Positions 46,059 through 55,184 of a DNA stretch of 64,000 bases are shown here, in pieces (the stretch's first letter is position 1; every line of letters begins with the position of its first letter). A program made the translations under genes and the position numbers. Source of the stretch: Proteobacteria bacterium SG_bin5 (lineage in GTDB: Bacteria; Pseudomonadota; Alphaproteobacteria; Sphingomonadales; Sphingomonadaceae); the NCBI GenBank assembly GCA_002083475.1, contig LWDI01000045.1, positions 37,685-101,684 on the forward strand, given 5' to 3'. The notes under the pieces were generated by a model. The model saw only the letters and a list, made by a program, of their open reading frames with translations. It had not been told where the DNA came from and did not search any database.

Positions 46059-46145
46059 TTAGAAACGTTCGGGCCGGATCAGCACGGCGATGAGATAGAC
46101 GAGCAGCGCGGCGGCGGTGGCGCCGGCGAGGAGGAGGCCGGTCAT
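46059..46145 (-). CDS. kdpF: Potassium-transporting ATPase subunit F
   Basis: This 28 aa single-span peptide begins MTGLLLAGATAAALLVYL and ends RPERF, closely matching KdpF (short hydrophobic helix and a YL-ALxRPE-like tail). It stabilises the KdpABC complex. It lies between a 27 aa peptide gene and kdpA and is too short for usual gene calling. Confidence 0.92.
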   Translation of the reverse strand: MTGLLLAGATAAALLVYLIAVLIRPERF

Positions 46146-46146
46146 C

Positions 46147-46230
46147 TCACGCCGCGTCGCACAGCCGCACGAAGGCGAGGGTGAGAAGGAACAGCCCGAT
46201 CAAAACCGCGAGCCAGGTTAAATCGGCCAT
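46147..46230 (-). CDS. 27 aa membrane peptide preceding kdpF
   Basis: An ATG-started frame encodes MADLTWLAVLIGLFLLTLAF followed by VRLCDAA. It is a single hydrophobic helix with a charged end. The stop is one base before the kdpF ATG, so the two are coupled, and GGGCTTC precedes the start. Similar small hydrophobic frames occur before kdpF in some proteobacteria. It may be a further small Kdp subunit or a leader peptide; neither is established here. Confidence 0.65.
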   Translation of the reverse strand: MADLTWLAVLIGLFLLTLAFVRLCDAA

Positions 46231-46277
46231 GAAGAAGCCCTTTCGAATGCGCCCCATCCTCGGGGCGAGCGCGCTTT

Positions 46278-46329
46278 AGCGGCGCGGGGCATTAAGCTTC
46301 GCGGGGCGAAAGCGGCGCGGGGCATAAAG
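46278..46329. promoter_or_regulatory. Candidate KdpE operator: 19-base direct repeats
   Basis: AGCGGCGCGGGGCATTAAG (46278-46296) recurs as AGCGGCGCGGGGCATAAAG (46311-46329), 33 bases apart, about three helical turns. They lie in the 163-base divergent region between the 27 aa peptide/kdpF and kdpD. A further CATAAA follows at about 46333. Their place between the two Kdp units suggests binding by a dimeric regulator such as KdpE, but the sites do not match the E. coli box well. Confidence 0.5.
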
Positions 46330-46393
46330 ATTCCATAAACTCGGGGGCGGCCCGGCTGGCGCACGGCAGACGCAAGCGTTACGCGAACCGCCG

Positions 46394-49009
46394 ATGCTCC
46401 CGCGCCCCTCCCCCGATGCCCTGCTGCGCGCGGCCAAGCGCGAGACGCGCGGGCGGCTGAAGATTTTCCTCGGCGCCGCCCCCGGCGTCGGCAAGACGTT
46501 CGAGATGCTGCGCGAAGGCGCCGAGCGGCTGCGCGCGGGGGTCGATACCGTGATCGGCGTCGTCGAAACCCATGGCCGCCAGGAGACGCAAGCGCTGGTC
46601 GCCCCGTTCGAGCAACTGCCGCGCCGCCGGCTCGACTATCAGGGCCATGCGCTCGACGAGATGGACCTGGACGGCCTGCTCGCCCGCGCCCCCGCGCTCG
46701 CCCTGGTCGACGAGCTCGCCCACAGCAACGCGCCGGGCAGCCGCCACCCCAAGCGCTGGCAGGACGTCGAGGAACTGCGCGACGCCGGGATCGACGTCTA
46801 TACCACGCTCAACGTCCAGCACGTCGAAAGCCTCAACGACGTCGTCGCCAGCTTCACCAAGGTGCGGGTGCGCGAAACCGTGCCCGATTCGATCTTCGAC
46901 GATGCCGAGATCGAGCTGGTCGATCTGCCGCCCGACGAGCTGATCGAGCGGTTGAAGGACGGCAAGGTCTATATCCCGGCCGAGGCGAGCCGCGCGCTCG
47001 GCCATTTCTTCTCCAAGGCCAATTTGTCCGCGCTGCGCGAAATGGCGCTGCGCCGCGCGGCGCTCAGCGTCGACCGGGCGATGCTCGATCATCTCGACGC
47101 GCTCGCGGTGCCGGGCACTTATGCCGGGGGCGAGCGGGTGCTGGTCGCGGTGAGCGAGCTGCCGGGCGCCGAGGCGCTGGTGCGCGCGGGCAAAAGGCTG
47201 GCGGACGCGCTCAGGGCGCCGTGGCAGGCGGTGTTCATCGAAACCCCGCGCGCCGCGCAACTGCCCGACGATGCCCGGCGCCGCGTGGCCGATGCGCTGC
47301 GGCTGGCGGCGAGCCTGGGCGCGACCGTCTCGAGCGTGCCCGCCGAAACCGTGATCGAGGGGCTGCGCACCCATGTCGCCGGGATGCGCGCCACCCAGCT
47401 GGTGCTCGGCAAATCGCAGCGCAGCTGGTGGTTCGAGCTGCGCCACGGCTCGGTGGTCGCGACGATGCTGCGCGCGAGCGGGGGCCTCGCGGTGCATGTG
47501 CTGCCCGCCGACGCGCCGCCGCTCCCCGCCGCCCGCCGCCTGCCGCCGCTCGGGCGGGCGCGCGATTATCTGAGCGCCGCGCTGCTCGTCGCCGCCACGG
47601 TCGCGCTCGGCAAGCTCGCCGAGCCGCTGATCGGCGTGGGCGGCACCGATTTGCTGTTCCTGCCGCCGGTGATCATCGCCGCGTCGCGCTTTCCCTTCGC
47701 GGTCGCCGCCTTCGCCGCGATCGTGGCGGGGCTCGCCTATAATTTCTTCTTCCTGCCGCCGATCTACACCTTCACCATCACCGATCCGCAAAGTGTGCTC
47801 ACTTTCTTCGTGCTGATGGGCGTGGCGCTGTTCACCGCGCGGCTCGCCGGCCGCTTACGCGCGCGGGCGACGCTCGGCACGCGTAGCGCGCAGGAGAACG
47901 CCGCCGTCGCCGCCTTCGGCCAGGCGCTCGCCCGCGCCTCCGATTGGGAGGGGACCAGCCGCACCGTTTGTGAGGAAATGGCGCGGCTGCTCGATTGCAC
48001 GGTGGTGCTGCTCGCCCGGCGCGACGGCGTGCTGACGCGCACTGGCGCCGCCCCCGCCGACGCGCCGGCGTTCGGCCCGGTCGATCAGGCGGCGGCGGAT
48101 TGGACCTTCACCAGCGGCGAGCCTGGGGGAATCGGCACCGCGACCTTGGTGTCGTCCGACTGGCAATTCCACCCGCTGAAGACGAGCCTAGGCGTGCTCG
48201 CGGTGGTCGGCCTGGCGCGCGCGAGCGGGGGCGAGCCGGTCGGCGCCGAGCGGGCGCTGTTGCTCGCGACGCTGCTGGGCCAGGCCGCGCTCGCGCATGA
48301 ACGGTTGCGGCTCGAGGCCGAGCTGCGCCAGGTGAGCGTGCTGAGCGAGCGCGACCGGCTGCGCGCGGCACTGCTCTCCTCGATCGGCCATGATCTGCGC
48401 ACGCCCTTGACGGCGATCGCGGCGGCGACCGACGCGCTCGGCCAGGCGCATCCCGGCGATCCGGTGGTGCCGATCGCCCGCGCCGAGGTCGCGCGGCTGC
48501 GGCGCTTTCTCGACAATCTGCTCGATATGGTGCGGATCGACAGCGGCGCGCTCGAACCCACGCCCGAGCCGGTCGATCTGACCGACGCGGTGGCGAGCGC
48601 GGCGCATGATCTGCGCGATCTGCTGCGCGGCCACCGGCTCGATCTGTGCGTGCCCCCCGATCTGCCGCTGGTCCGCGCCGATCCACGGTTGCTGCACCAC
48701 ATCCTGCTCAACTTGCTCGCCAACGCGGCGGTGCACGGGCGCGAGTCGGGCACGATCACGCTCCGCGGGGTGCGCGAGCGGCGCCACGTCGTGCTCTCGG
48801 TGGAAGACGATGGCCCCGGCCTGCCGCCGGGCGCCGAGGCGCGCATCTTCGAGACCTTCGCGCGCGGCGAGGGCAATGATCGCTCGGGCGGCAGCGGCCT
48901 GGGACTGGCGATCGCCAAGGGCTTCGCCGACGCGATGGGGGTCGAACTCAGCGCGGGCGCGGCGCCGGCGGGGGGCGCGATGTTCTGCTTGCGGTTCGCG
49001 GTGGATTAG
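46394..49009 (+). CDS. kdpD: Potassium sensor histidine kinase
   Basis: This 871 aa kinase has the N-terminal KdpD domain with P-loop GAAPGVGKT (residues 27-35), a Usp-like domain (about 230-370), four membrane spans (about 390-490), a GAF-like domain and the HisKA/HATPase core. The phosphorylated histidine is H666 (SSIGHDLRTP). It senses low potassium and turgor and signals to KdpE. Here it is alone and divergent from the kdpFABC-E operon. Confidence 0.95.
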   Translation: MLPRPSPDALLRAAKRETRGRLKIFLGAAPGVGKTFEMLREGAERLRAGVDTVIGVVETHGRQETQALVAPFEQLPRRRLDYQGHALDEMDLDGLLARAPALALVDELAHSNAPGSRHPKRWQDVEELRDAGIDVYTTLNVQHVESLNDVVASFTKVRVRETVPDSIFDDAEIELVDLPPDELIERLKDGKVYIPAEASRALGHFFSKANLSALREMALRRAALSVDRAMLDHLDALAVPGTYAGGERVLVAVSELPGAEALVRAGKRLADALRAPWQAVFIETPRAAQLPDDARRRVADALRLAASLGATVSSVPAETVIEGLRTHVAGMRATQLVLGKSQRSWWFELRHGSVVATMLRASGGLAVHVLPADAPPLPAARRLPPLGRARDYLSAALLVAATVALGKLAEPLIGVGGTDLLFLPPVIIAASRFPFAVAAFAAIVAGLAYNFFFLPPIYTFTITDPQSVLTFFVLMGVALFTARLAGRLRARATLGTRSAQENAAVAAFGQALARASDWEGTSRTVCEEMARLLDCTVVLLARRDGVLTRTGAAPADAPAFGPVDQAAADWTFTSGEPGGIGTATLVSSDWQFHPLKTSLGVLAVVGLARASGGEPVGAERALLLATLLGQAALAHERLRLEAELRQVSVLSERDRLRAALLSSIGHDLRTPLTAIAAATDALGQAHPGDPVVPIARAEVARLRRFLDNLLDMVRIDSGALEPTPEPVDLTDAVASAAHDLRDLLRGHRLDLCVPPDLPLVRADPRLLHHILLNLLANAAVHGRESGTITLRGVRERRHVVLSVEDDGPGLPPGAEARIFETFARGEGNDRSGGSGLGLAIAKGFADAMGVELSAGAAPAGGAMFCLRFAVD

Positions 49010-49125
49010 GGGGCGGATCGGTCGCGGGGCGGTCAAGGTTAGTGCCACCTGCCGCCCAAAGTACCCGATCGGGATCTACCGGAGAACTGCCGCACCGCCA
49101 TGCCAGAAGCGTCGGGCGCGGACAT

Positions 49126-49165
49126 GAAAAACCCCGCCGGCTCGTTGGAGCGGCGGGGCTTTTTG
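49126..49165 (-). terminator. Terminator after tRNA-Val
   Basis: CCCCGCCG and CGGCGGGG form a strong stem flanked by A and T tracts on both sides (AAAAA ... TTTTT), so it can work in both directions. On the minus strand it lies just after the tRNA-Val 3' end. It may also end read-through from kdpD on the plus strand. Confidence 0.85.
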
Positions 49166-49166
49166 A

Positions 49167-49241
49167 TGGTGGGCGCGGCTGGGATTGAACCAGCGACCCC
49201 TGCGGTGTGAACACAGTGCTCTACCACTGAGCTACGCGCCC
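49167..49241 (-). tRNA. tRNA-Val (CAC anticodon)
   Basis: The minus strand gives acceptor GGGCGCG/CGCGCCC, discriminator A and encoded CCA. The D arm GCTCAGTGGTAGAGC, the anticodon arm CTGTG-TTCACAC-CGCAG with anticodon CAC, and the T arm GGTTCAATCCC are all present. Confidence 0.96.
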
Positions 49242-49311
49242 GAATTCGGGAGGGACGGCCTGCCGCCCCGCGGAGCGCCCTCCTACGGACGGCGCCACGC
49301 TTTGTCCAGCC

Positions 49312-49584
49312 TTAGTTGACCGAGTCCTTCAGAAGCTTGCCCGGCTTGAACTTGGGCTGGGCCGAAGCCTTGATCGTCATCGGTTCACCGGTGCGCGGGT
49401 TGCGCCCGGTAGAGGCCTTGCGCTTGCTGACCGAGAAAGTGCCGAAGCCGACCAGGCGCACTTCCTCGCCCTTGGTCAGCGCGCCGGCGATGCTGCCGAA
49501 CACCGCCTCCACCGCCTTGGACGCATCGCCCTTGCTCAAGCCCGAAACCTCGGCGACCTCCCCGATCAATTCTTGCTTATTCAT
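49312..49584 (-). CDS. HU family DNA-binding protein
   Basis: This 90 aa histone-like protein starts MNKQELIGEVAEVSG, with the DNA-binding arm GRNPRTGEPMTI and the GFGTFSV strand typical of HU. It bends and compacts the nucleoid. The ATG at 49584 follows AAAGGG; an upstream extension is not HU-like. The AT-rich stretch at about 49665-49690 may hold its promoter. It could be HupB-type; HU and IHF subunits are distinguished by the lack of an IHF pattern. Confidence 0.96.
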   Translation of the reverse strand: MNKQELIGEVAEVSGLSKGDASKAVEAVFGSIAGALTKGEEVRLVGFGTFSVSKRKASTGRNPRTGEPMTIKASAQPKFKPGKLLKDSVN

Positions 49585-49788
49585 CCCTTTGCCCCTGTCG
49601 TTCATTGGCCTTGCCCCCATGACTCAGCGCCAAAGCCGGATGACCAGTAAGGCGCCTTGCCCGAGGTTAGTCAAAACAAAAATGTCACAATTGCCCGCCT
49701 CGCCCCGAAAACCCCAATATTGCCATGCTGCGGCGCGCGGAGCGGCGGTCAAGCGCGGCGGGACCCTGCTGCCCCGCCGCCGCCCGCT

Positions 49789-52200
49789 TTAGTGCGGAAT
49801 CTCCGCCGCGGGCAACACCCCAGATGGGGGAAGCGCGGCTAATTCATCGGCTTCGGTCCAATCGATCGCGGCGAGCGGCGCGGTGAGCGCAAGCCGCAGC
49901 GCTTCGTCGACATGGCGGATCGGCACGATTTCCAGCCCCTCGCGGATATTGGCCGGAATTTCGGTCAAGTCCTTCTGATTTTCCTCGGGGATCAGCACGG
50001 TCTTGATCCCGCCGCGCAAAGCGGCGAGCAATTTTTCCTTGAGGCCGCCGATCGGCAGCACCCGGCCGCGCAAGGTCACCTCGCCGGTCATCGCGACGTC
50101 GCGCCGCACCGGCACGCCGGTGAGCGTCGAGACGATCGAGGTGACGAGCCCGATCCCCGCCGAAGGGCCGTCCTTGGGCACCGCGCCTTCGGGCAAATGG
50201 ATGTGAATATCCTTGCGCGCGAACAGGCTCGGCTTGATGCCATAGGTCGGCGCGCGCGCCTTGACGAAGCTGAGCGCGGCCTCGACCGATTCCTTCATCA
50301 CGTCGCCCAGCTTGCCGGTGGTCTTGATCCCGCCCTTGCCCGCGACCGTCACGCTTTCGATCGTCAGCAATTCGCCGCCGACCTCGGTCCAGGCAAGGCC
50401 GGTCACCGCGCCGATCTGATGCTCTTCCTCGCTCATCCCGAAGCGATATTTGCGCACCCCCGCGAAATCGGCGAGATTCTCGGGCGTCACCGTCACCGCC
50501 TCGAACTTGCCCTCGAGGATCTGGCGCAGCGCCTTGCGGGCGAGTTTCGCGATCTCGCGCTCGAGCGTGCGCACCCCCGCCTCGCGGGTGTAATAGCGGA
50601 TCAGGTCGCGCAGCCCTTCGTTGCTGAGGGTGAATTCGCCGTCCTTCAGCCCATGCGCCTCGATCTGCTTGGGGATCAAATGGCGCTCGGCGATCTCGAC
50701 CTTCTCGTCTTCGGTATAGCCTTCGAGCCGGATGATTTCCATCCGATCGAGCAAGGGCTGCGGCAGGTTGAGCGTGTTCGCGGTGGTGACGAACATCACG
50801 TCGGACAGATCGATGTCGATCTCCAGATAATGGTCCTGGAACTTGTTGTTCTGCTCGGGATCGAGCACTTCGAGCAGCGCCGAGGCCGGATCGCCGCGGA
50901 AATCCTGGCCGAGCTTGTCGATCTCGTCGAGCAGGAACAGCGGGTTGCTCGTGCCGGCCTTGCGCAGGTTCGACACGATCTTGCCCGGCAACGAGCCGAT
51001 ATAGGTGCGGCGATGGCCCCTGATCTCGGCCTCGTCGCGCACCCCGCCCAGCGATTGGCGCACGAACTCGCGGCCCGTCGCCTTGGCGATCGATTTGCCC
51101 AGACTCGTCTTGCCGACGCCCGGCGGACCGACCAAGCACAGGATCGGTCCCTTGAGCTTGTTGGTGCGCGCCTGGACCGCGAGATATTCGATGATCCGGT
51201 CCTTCACCTTTTCCAGCGCATAATGATCCTGGTCGAGGATCGCCTGGGCCGAGGCGATGTCGCGCTTGAGCTTCGATTTCTTGCCCCAGGGGAGCCCGAG
51301 CAGCACGTCGAGATAATTGCGCACCACGGTCGCCTCGGCGGACATCGGCGCCATCGTCTTGAGCTTCTTGAGCTCGCCCTGCGCCTTGGCGCGCGCTTCC
51401 TTGGAGAGTTTGAGCGCGCCGATCTTCTGCGTGAGTTCGGCGATCTCGTCGCCCTCGCCATCCTCGCCCTCGTTGCCGAGTTCGCGCTGGATCGCCTTCA
51501 GCTGCTCGTTGAGATAATATTCGCGCTGCGTCTTCTCCATCTGGCGTTTGACGCGGCTGCGGATCTTCTTTTCCACTTGGAGCACGCCGAGTTCGCCCTC
51601 CATGAAGGCGAACACCATCTCCAGCCGCTTTTGCGGATCGCGCTCCATCAGCAGCGCTTGCTTGTCGGCGACCTTGACCTGGATGTTGGCGGCGACCGAA
51701 TCGGCGAGCCGCGCGGCATCCTCGATCTCGCGCAATTGCACCGCCGTTTCGGGGGGCAGCTTGCGGTTGAGCTTGGCGTAATTTTCGAACTGATCGACCA
51801 CCGAGCGCATCAGCGCGATCAGCTCGCGGTCCTGCTCGGCGAGTTCCTCCTCGCCCGCGTCGCCTTCGAGCAGTTCGACCTCGGCCATCAAATGGCCGGG
51901 CAAGGTTTCCAGCCGCTGTAGCCGCGCGCGCTGCTTGCCGGCGACGAGCACGCGCACCGTGCCATCGGGCGGCTTGAGCAATTGCAGCACATCGGCGGTG
52001 ACGCCGACGTCGTACAGATCGTCACGCGCGGGATCGTCCTCGGCCGGATCGAGCTGGGCGACGAGGAAGATTTCCTTGCTGTCGGCCATCGCCGCTTCCA
52101 GCGCCGCCACCGACTTGTCGCGCCCGACGAAGAGCGGCACGATCATATGCGGAAAGACGACGATGTCGCGCAGCGGCAGAAGGGGATAAACGGTTTTCAT
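49789..52200 (-). CDS. lon: ATP-dependent protease Lon
   Basis: This 803 aa cytoplasmic AAA+ protease has the N-terminal LON substrate-binding domain (LPLRDIVVFPHMIVPLFVGR), coiled coil, an ATPase domain with Walker A GPPGVGKTS and Walker B (LFLLDEIDKLGQDF), and a C-terminal protease domain with the catalytic Ser in PKDGPSAGIG and Lys in GLKEKLLAA. The ATG at 52200 is preceded by GGAGAG and gives the family's usual length. It degrades misfolded and regulatory proteins. hup follows 204 bases downstream. Confidence 0.98.
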   Translation of the reverse strand: MKTVYPLLPLRDIVVFPHMIVPLFVGRDKSVAALEAAMADSKEIFLVAQLDPAEDDPARDDLYDVGVTADVLQLLKPPDGTVRVLVAGKQRARLQRLETLPGHLMAEVELLEGDAGEEELAEQDRELIALMRSVVDQFENYAKLNRKLPPETAVQLREIEDAARLADSVAANIQVKVADKQALLMERDPQKRLEMVFAFMEGELGVLQVEKKIRSRVKRQMEKTQREYYLNEQLKAIQRELGNEGEDGEGDEIAELTQKIGALKLSKEARAKAQGELKKLKTMAPMSAEATVVRNYLDVLLGLPWGKKSKLKRDIASAQAILDQDHYALEKVKDRIIEYLAVQARTNKLKGPILCLVGPPGVGKTSLGKSIAKATGREFVRQSLGGVRDEAEIRGHRRTYIGSLPGKIVSNLRKAGTSNPLFLLDEIDKLGQDFRGDPASALLEVLDPEQNNKFQDHYLEIDIDLSDVMFVTTANTLNLPQPLLDRMEIIRLEGYTEDEKVEIAERHLIPKQIEAHGLKDGEFTLSNEGLRDLIRYYTREAGVRTLEREIAKLARKALRQILEGKFEAVTVTPENLADFAGVRKYRFGMSEEEHQIGAVTGLAWTEVGGELLTIESVTVAGKGGIKTTGKLGDVMKESVEAALSFVKARAPTYGIKPSLFARKDIHIHLPEGAVPKDGPSAGIGLVTSIVSTLTGVPVRRDVAMTGEVTLRGRVLPIGGLKEKLLAALRGGIKTVLIPEENQKDLTEIPANIREGLEIVPIRHVDEALRLALTAPLAAIDWTEADELAALPPSGVLPAAEIPH

Positions 52201-53977
52201 GGACTCTCCGAAGGCGCCCCGCGGGCGCGGCAGTTTTTCAACATATGGGGCGTCGCGTAAAGCCATCAATGACAAAGCGTTGGTCGCCGCCGTGACGCTG
52301 CTCGCCGGCTGCGCGAGCGCGGCGCGCGGTGAGGGTGCCCCGCAAAAGGGCTTGCCGCCGATCACCGCGCAAACCGCGCGCTCGGGCGGGCCGGTCGATC
52401 CGCTGCAGGCCGCGCTCGCCTTCGACGCGGTCGATCTGCGGATCGAGCTGCTGCCCGATCGCCAGGCGATCACGGGCGTCGCGACGCTGAGCTTCACCGC
52501 GCGCGCCCCGCTCGACACGCTGCTGCTCGATCTCGATCGCAATTTGGCGGTGCGCGCGGTGAGCATCGACGGCACCGCGCTCAAGCCCGCCGCTTGGAGC
52601 AACCCCGACGGCCGGTTGCGCATCGCCCTGCCCCATCCGGTGCCAGCCGGCGCGCGCATCGTCGCGCGGATCGGCTATGGCGGCACGCCGCATGTCGCGG
52701 TCAACGCGCCGTGGGACGATGGGTTCGTTTGGACCAAGACCAGGGACGGCAAGCCCTGGATCGCGAGCACGCAGGAGGGCTATGGCTGCGATCTGTTCTG
52801 GCCGTGCCTCGATTTCCCGACCGGCGAGCCCGGCGTCGCCGATCTGCGTATCACCGTGCCGCGCGGCCTTTCGGCGCCGGCGAACGGCGTGCTCGTGGCG
52901 CGCGAGACGCTGCCGCGTGGACGGACGAGCTGGCATTGGCGCGTCAAACATCCCAATACCTATGCCTTGGCGCTGACGGTTGGGCCCTACGAACTGCTAA
53001 GCGACACTTATCACAGCCGGTTCGGCAATTTGATCCGTCTCAACTACTGGTATCTGCCGCCGGCGCGCCAGAAAGCGAGCGCGCTGTTCGCCGAATTCGC
53101 CCCGACGCTCGATTTTTTCGAGCAAGTCATCGGCCCCTATCCGTTCGGCGACGAAAAATTGGGCGTCGTCGAGAGCCCGTATCTGGGCATGGAGCACCAG
53201 ACGATCAACGCCTATGGCAATAATTATAAAAAATCACCCGAAGGCTTCGACTGGCTGTTTCAGCATGAATTGTCGCATGAATGGTTCGGCAATCAGCTAA
53301 CCGCCGGTGATTGGGACGATTATTGGCTGCACGAAGGCTTCGCGCAATATCTGCAGCCGCTCTATGGCGAATGGCGCGAGGGGAAAGCGCGCTATCTGGC
53401 GATGCTCGACGGCTATCGAAATCGGATCGAAAACCGCAGCCCGCTCGTCAGCGGGCGCCCGCGCACCGAGGAGGAAGTTTACGAGTCGGCGCAAGGCGGC
53501 CCCGGCGTCGACATTTATTACAAGGGCGCCTGGGTGCTCCACACGCTGCGCGGTCTGATCGGCGACAAGGCCTTTTTCGCGAGCGTCCGCCGGCTCGTCT
53601 ATGGCCGGCCCGATCCCGCGCCGGGCAATTTCGCGCCCCGCTATGGCTCGACCGCCGAGTTCGAGGCGCTGGCGGCGGTCGAGAGCGGGCAGGACCTCGG
53701 CTGGTTCTTCGACGCCTATGTCCGCCGCGCGGCGCTGCCCGAGTTGGTGGCGACCCCCGAACCGGGTGGGCTGCGGCTCGACTGGCGCGCGGGCGGGCGC
53801 TTCCCGATGCCGGTCGAGGCCGAGGTCGGCGGCACGCGGGTGACGGTCGCGATGCCCGAGGGCGTCGGGCATCTGCCGGTGCCGGCGGGGACGCATGTGG
53901 TGCTCGATCCCGAGGCCAAGATTTTGAAGCGATCGGTCGCGATCGAGGCCTATCAGGCGGACCAGCGCGGAGGGTGA
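52199..53977 (+). CDS. M1-family zinc metallopeptidase, probable lipoprotein
   Basis: The catalytic core has HELSHEW with a downstream Glu in WLHEGFAQYL; the first His is near residue 356 counting from 52199. GMEHQTINAYGN replaces the usual GAMEN exopeptidase motif, as in a bacterial M1 subgroup. A lipobox-like LAGC lies about 25 residues after 52210, so it is probably exported. The start is uncertain: 52199 overlaps the divergent lon start by coincidence of CATG, and a TTG at about 52280 is an alternative. Confidence 0.88.
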   Translation: MDSPKAPRGRGSFSTYGASRKAINDKALVAAVTLLAGCASAARGEGAPQKGLPPITAQTARSGGPVDPLQAALAFDAVDLRIELLPDRQAITGVATLSFTARAPLDTLLLDLDRNLAVRAVSIDGTALKPAAWSNPDGRLRIALPHPVPAGARIVARIGYGGTPHVAVNAPWDDGFVWTKTRDGKPWIASTQEGYGCDLFWPCLDFPTGEPGVADLRITVPRGLSAPANGVLVARETLPRGRTSWHWRVKHPNTYALALTVGPYELLSDTYHSRFGNLIRLNYWYLPPARQKASALFAEFAPTLDFFEQVIGPYPFGDEKLGVVESPYLGMEHQTINAYGNNYKKSPEGFDWLFQHELSHEWFGNQLTAGDWDDYWLHEGFAQYLQPLYGEWREGKARYLAMLDGYRNRIENRSPLVSGRPRTEEEVYESAQGGPGVDIYYKGAWVLHTLRGLIGDKAFFASVRRLVYGRPDPAPGNFAPRYGSTAEFEALAAVESGQDLGWFFDAYVRRAALPELVATPEPGGLRLDWRAGGRFPMPVEAEVGGTRVTVAMPEGVGHLPVPAGTHVVLDPEAKILKRSVAIEAYQADQRGG

Positions 53978-53996
53978 GCCAGCGCCTCGGCCTCGC

Positions 53997-54527
53997 TCAC
54001 GAAGCGAGCGGCGGCGTTCGACCGCCGCGGATCACGAAGACCCTGCCCGCCGCGCGTTCGACCTCCGCGACCAGCGCGGGCCGCGAGTCGCGGCGGAAGC
54101 AAGCGACATAGCGCAGAAAACGCCAGTCGAGCCGCTCGGGGCAGCCCGGCGCCATGTCCGCGCGCACCCGCCCCCATTGCCCGGCGATGCGCGTGGCCAC
54201 GCGCCATAGGCAGAGCGCGGTCGGCGGATCGAGCCAAAGCACCAGCTCGGCGCGGGCGAGGCGGGGGGCGAGCGTCGTCCCGTAATTGCCGTCGATGATC
54301 CAGCGCTCGCCCTCGGCCGCCGCGCGCACCCGCGCTTGCCATTCGGGCTCGGGCGGCGCGGTCCAGCCGGCGCGCCAATGAAGCTGATCGAGATGCACCA
54401 GCGGCAGCCCGGTGCGCGCGGCGAGCGCGCGCGCGAGGGTCGATTTGCCCGCGCCCGGCGAGCCGATGATCGCGATCCGCCGCGCGGCGTCGATCGCGGC
54501 GAGGAGGCTGGGGTTTCGCTCCGCCAT
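53997..54527 (-). CDS. P-loop kinase-like ATPase (adenylate kinase/topology modulator type)
   Basis: This 176 aa protein has Walker A GSPGAGKS at residues 22-29 and an HLDQLHWRAGW motif, followed by RWIIDGNYG, the layout of small shikimate/adenylate-kinase-like proteins often annotated as DNA topology modulation protein FlaR. Substrate is unknown. The ATG at 54527 is chosen because it directly precedes the kinase fold. It is divergent from trpF by 21 bases. Confidence 0.85.
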   Translation of the reverse strand: MAERNPSLLAAIDAARRIAIIGSPGAGKSTLARALAARTGLPLVHLDQLHWRAGWTAPPEPEWQARVRAAAEGERWIIDGNYGTTLAPRLARAELVLWLDPPTALCLWRVATRIAGQWGRVRADMAPGCPERLDWRFLRYVACFRRDSRPALVAEVERAAGRVFVIRGGRTPPLAS

Positions 54528-54548
54528 CCATGCCCCTATAGCGCGGCG

Positions 54549-55184
54549 ATGCCCGTGCGCGCCAAGATTTGTGGTCTTTCCACCCCCGAGACGATCGATG
54601 CCGCCGTCCGCCACGGCGCGGCGGCGGTGGGCTTGATGTTCTACCCGCCCTCGCCGCGCCATCTCGCCTTCGATCAGGCGCGCGGGCTGGGCGAGCGCGT
54701 GCCCGCGCGGGTCGCCAAGGTCGGTGTGTTCGTCGATCCCGAGGACGCCCTGCTCGACGCCGCCATCGCCGCCGCCGCGCTCGACGCGGTTCAGCTCCAC
54801 AAAGTGGCCCCCGCGCGCGCCGCCGCGATCAAGGCGCGCACGGGGCTCGAGATTTGGGCGACCGTCGCGGTGCGCACCCGCGCCGATTTGGGCGAAGCGA
54901 CGTGCTTCGTCGGCGCCGCCGACCGGCTGCTCTATGACGCGAAGACCCCCGAAGGCGCGCTGCCCGGCGGCATGGGGGTGCGGTTCGACTGGCGGCTGAT
55001 GCAGGGCCATGCCCACCCCCTGCCCTGGGCGCTTTCGGGCGGGCTGACCGCCGACACGCTCGCCGAGGCGGTGGCGACGACGGGGGCGGCCTATGTCGAC
55101 GTCTCCTCGGGCGTCGAGACCGCGCCCGGCGTCAAGGATGTGGACAAGATCGCCGCGTTCCTTAAAGCAGCGCAGCTGATATGA
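54549..55184 (+). CDS. trpF: Phosphoribosylanthranilate isomerase
   Basis: This 211 aa TIM-barrel enzyme converts N-(5'-phosphoribosyl)anthranilate into the ribulose form in tryptophan synthesis. The start motif VRAKICGLSTPETI holds the catalytic Cys, the general acid Asp lies in KVGVFVDPED or LLYDAKTPEG, and the phosphate-binding loops WALSGGL and DVSSGVE are present. It overlaps trpB by 4 bases. Confidence 0.96.
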   Translation: MPVRAKICGLSTPETIDAAVRHGAAAVGLMFYPPSPRHLAFDQARGLGERVPARVAKVGVFVDPEDALLDAAIAAAALDAVQLHKVAPARAAAIKARTGLEIWATVAVRTRADLGEATCFVGAADRLLYDAKTPEGALPGGMGVRFDWRLMQGHAHPLPWALSGGLTADTLAEAVATTGAAYVDVSSGVETAPGVKDVDKIAAFLKAAQLI

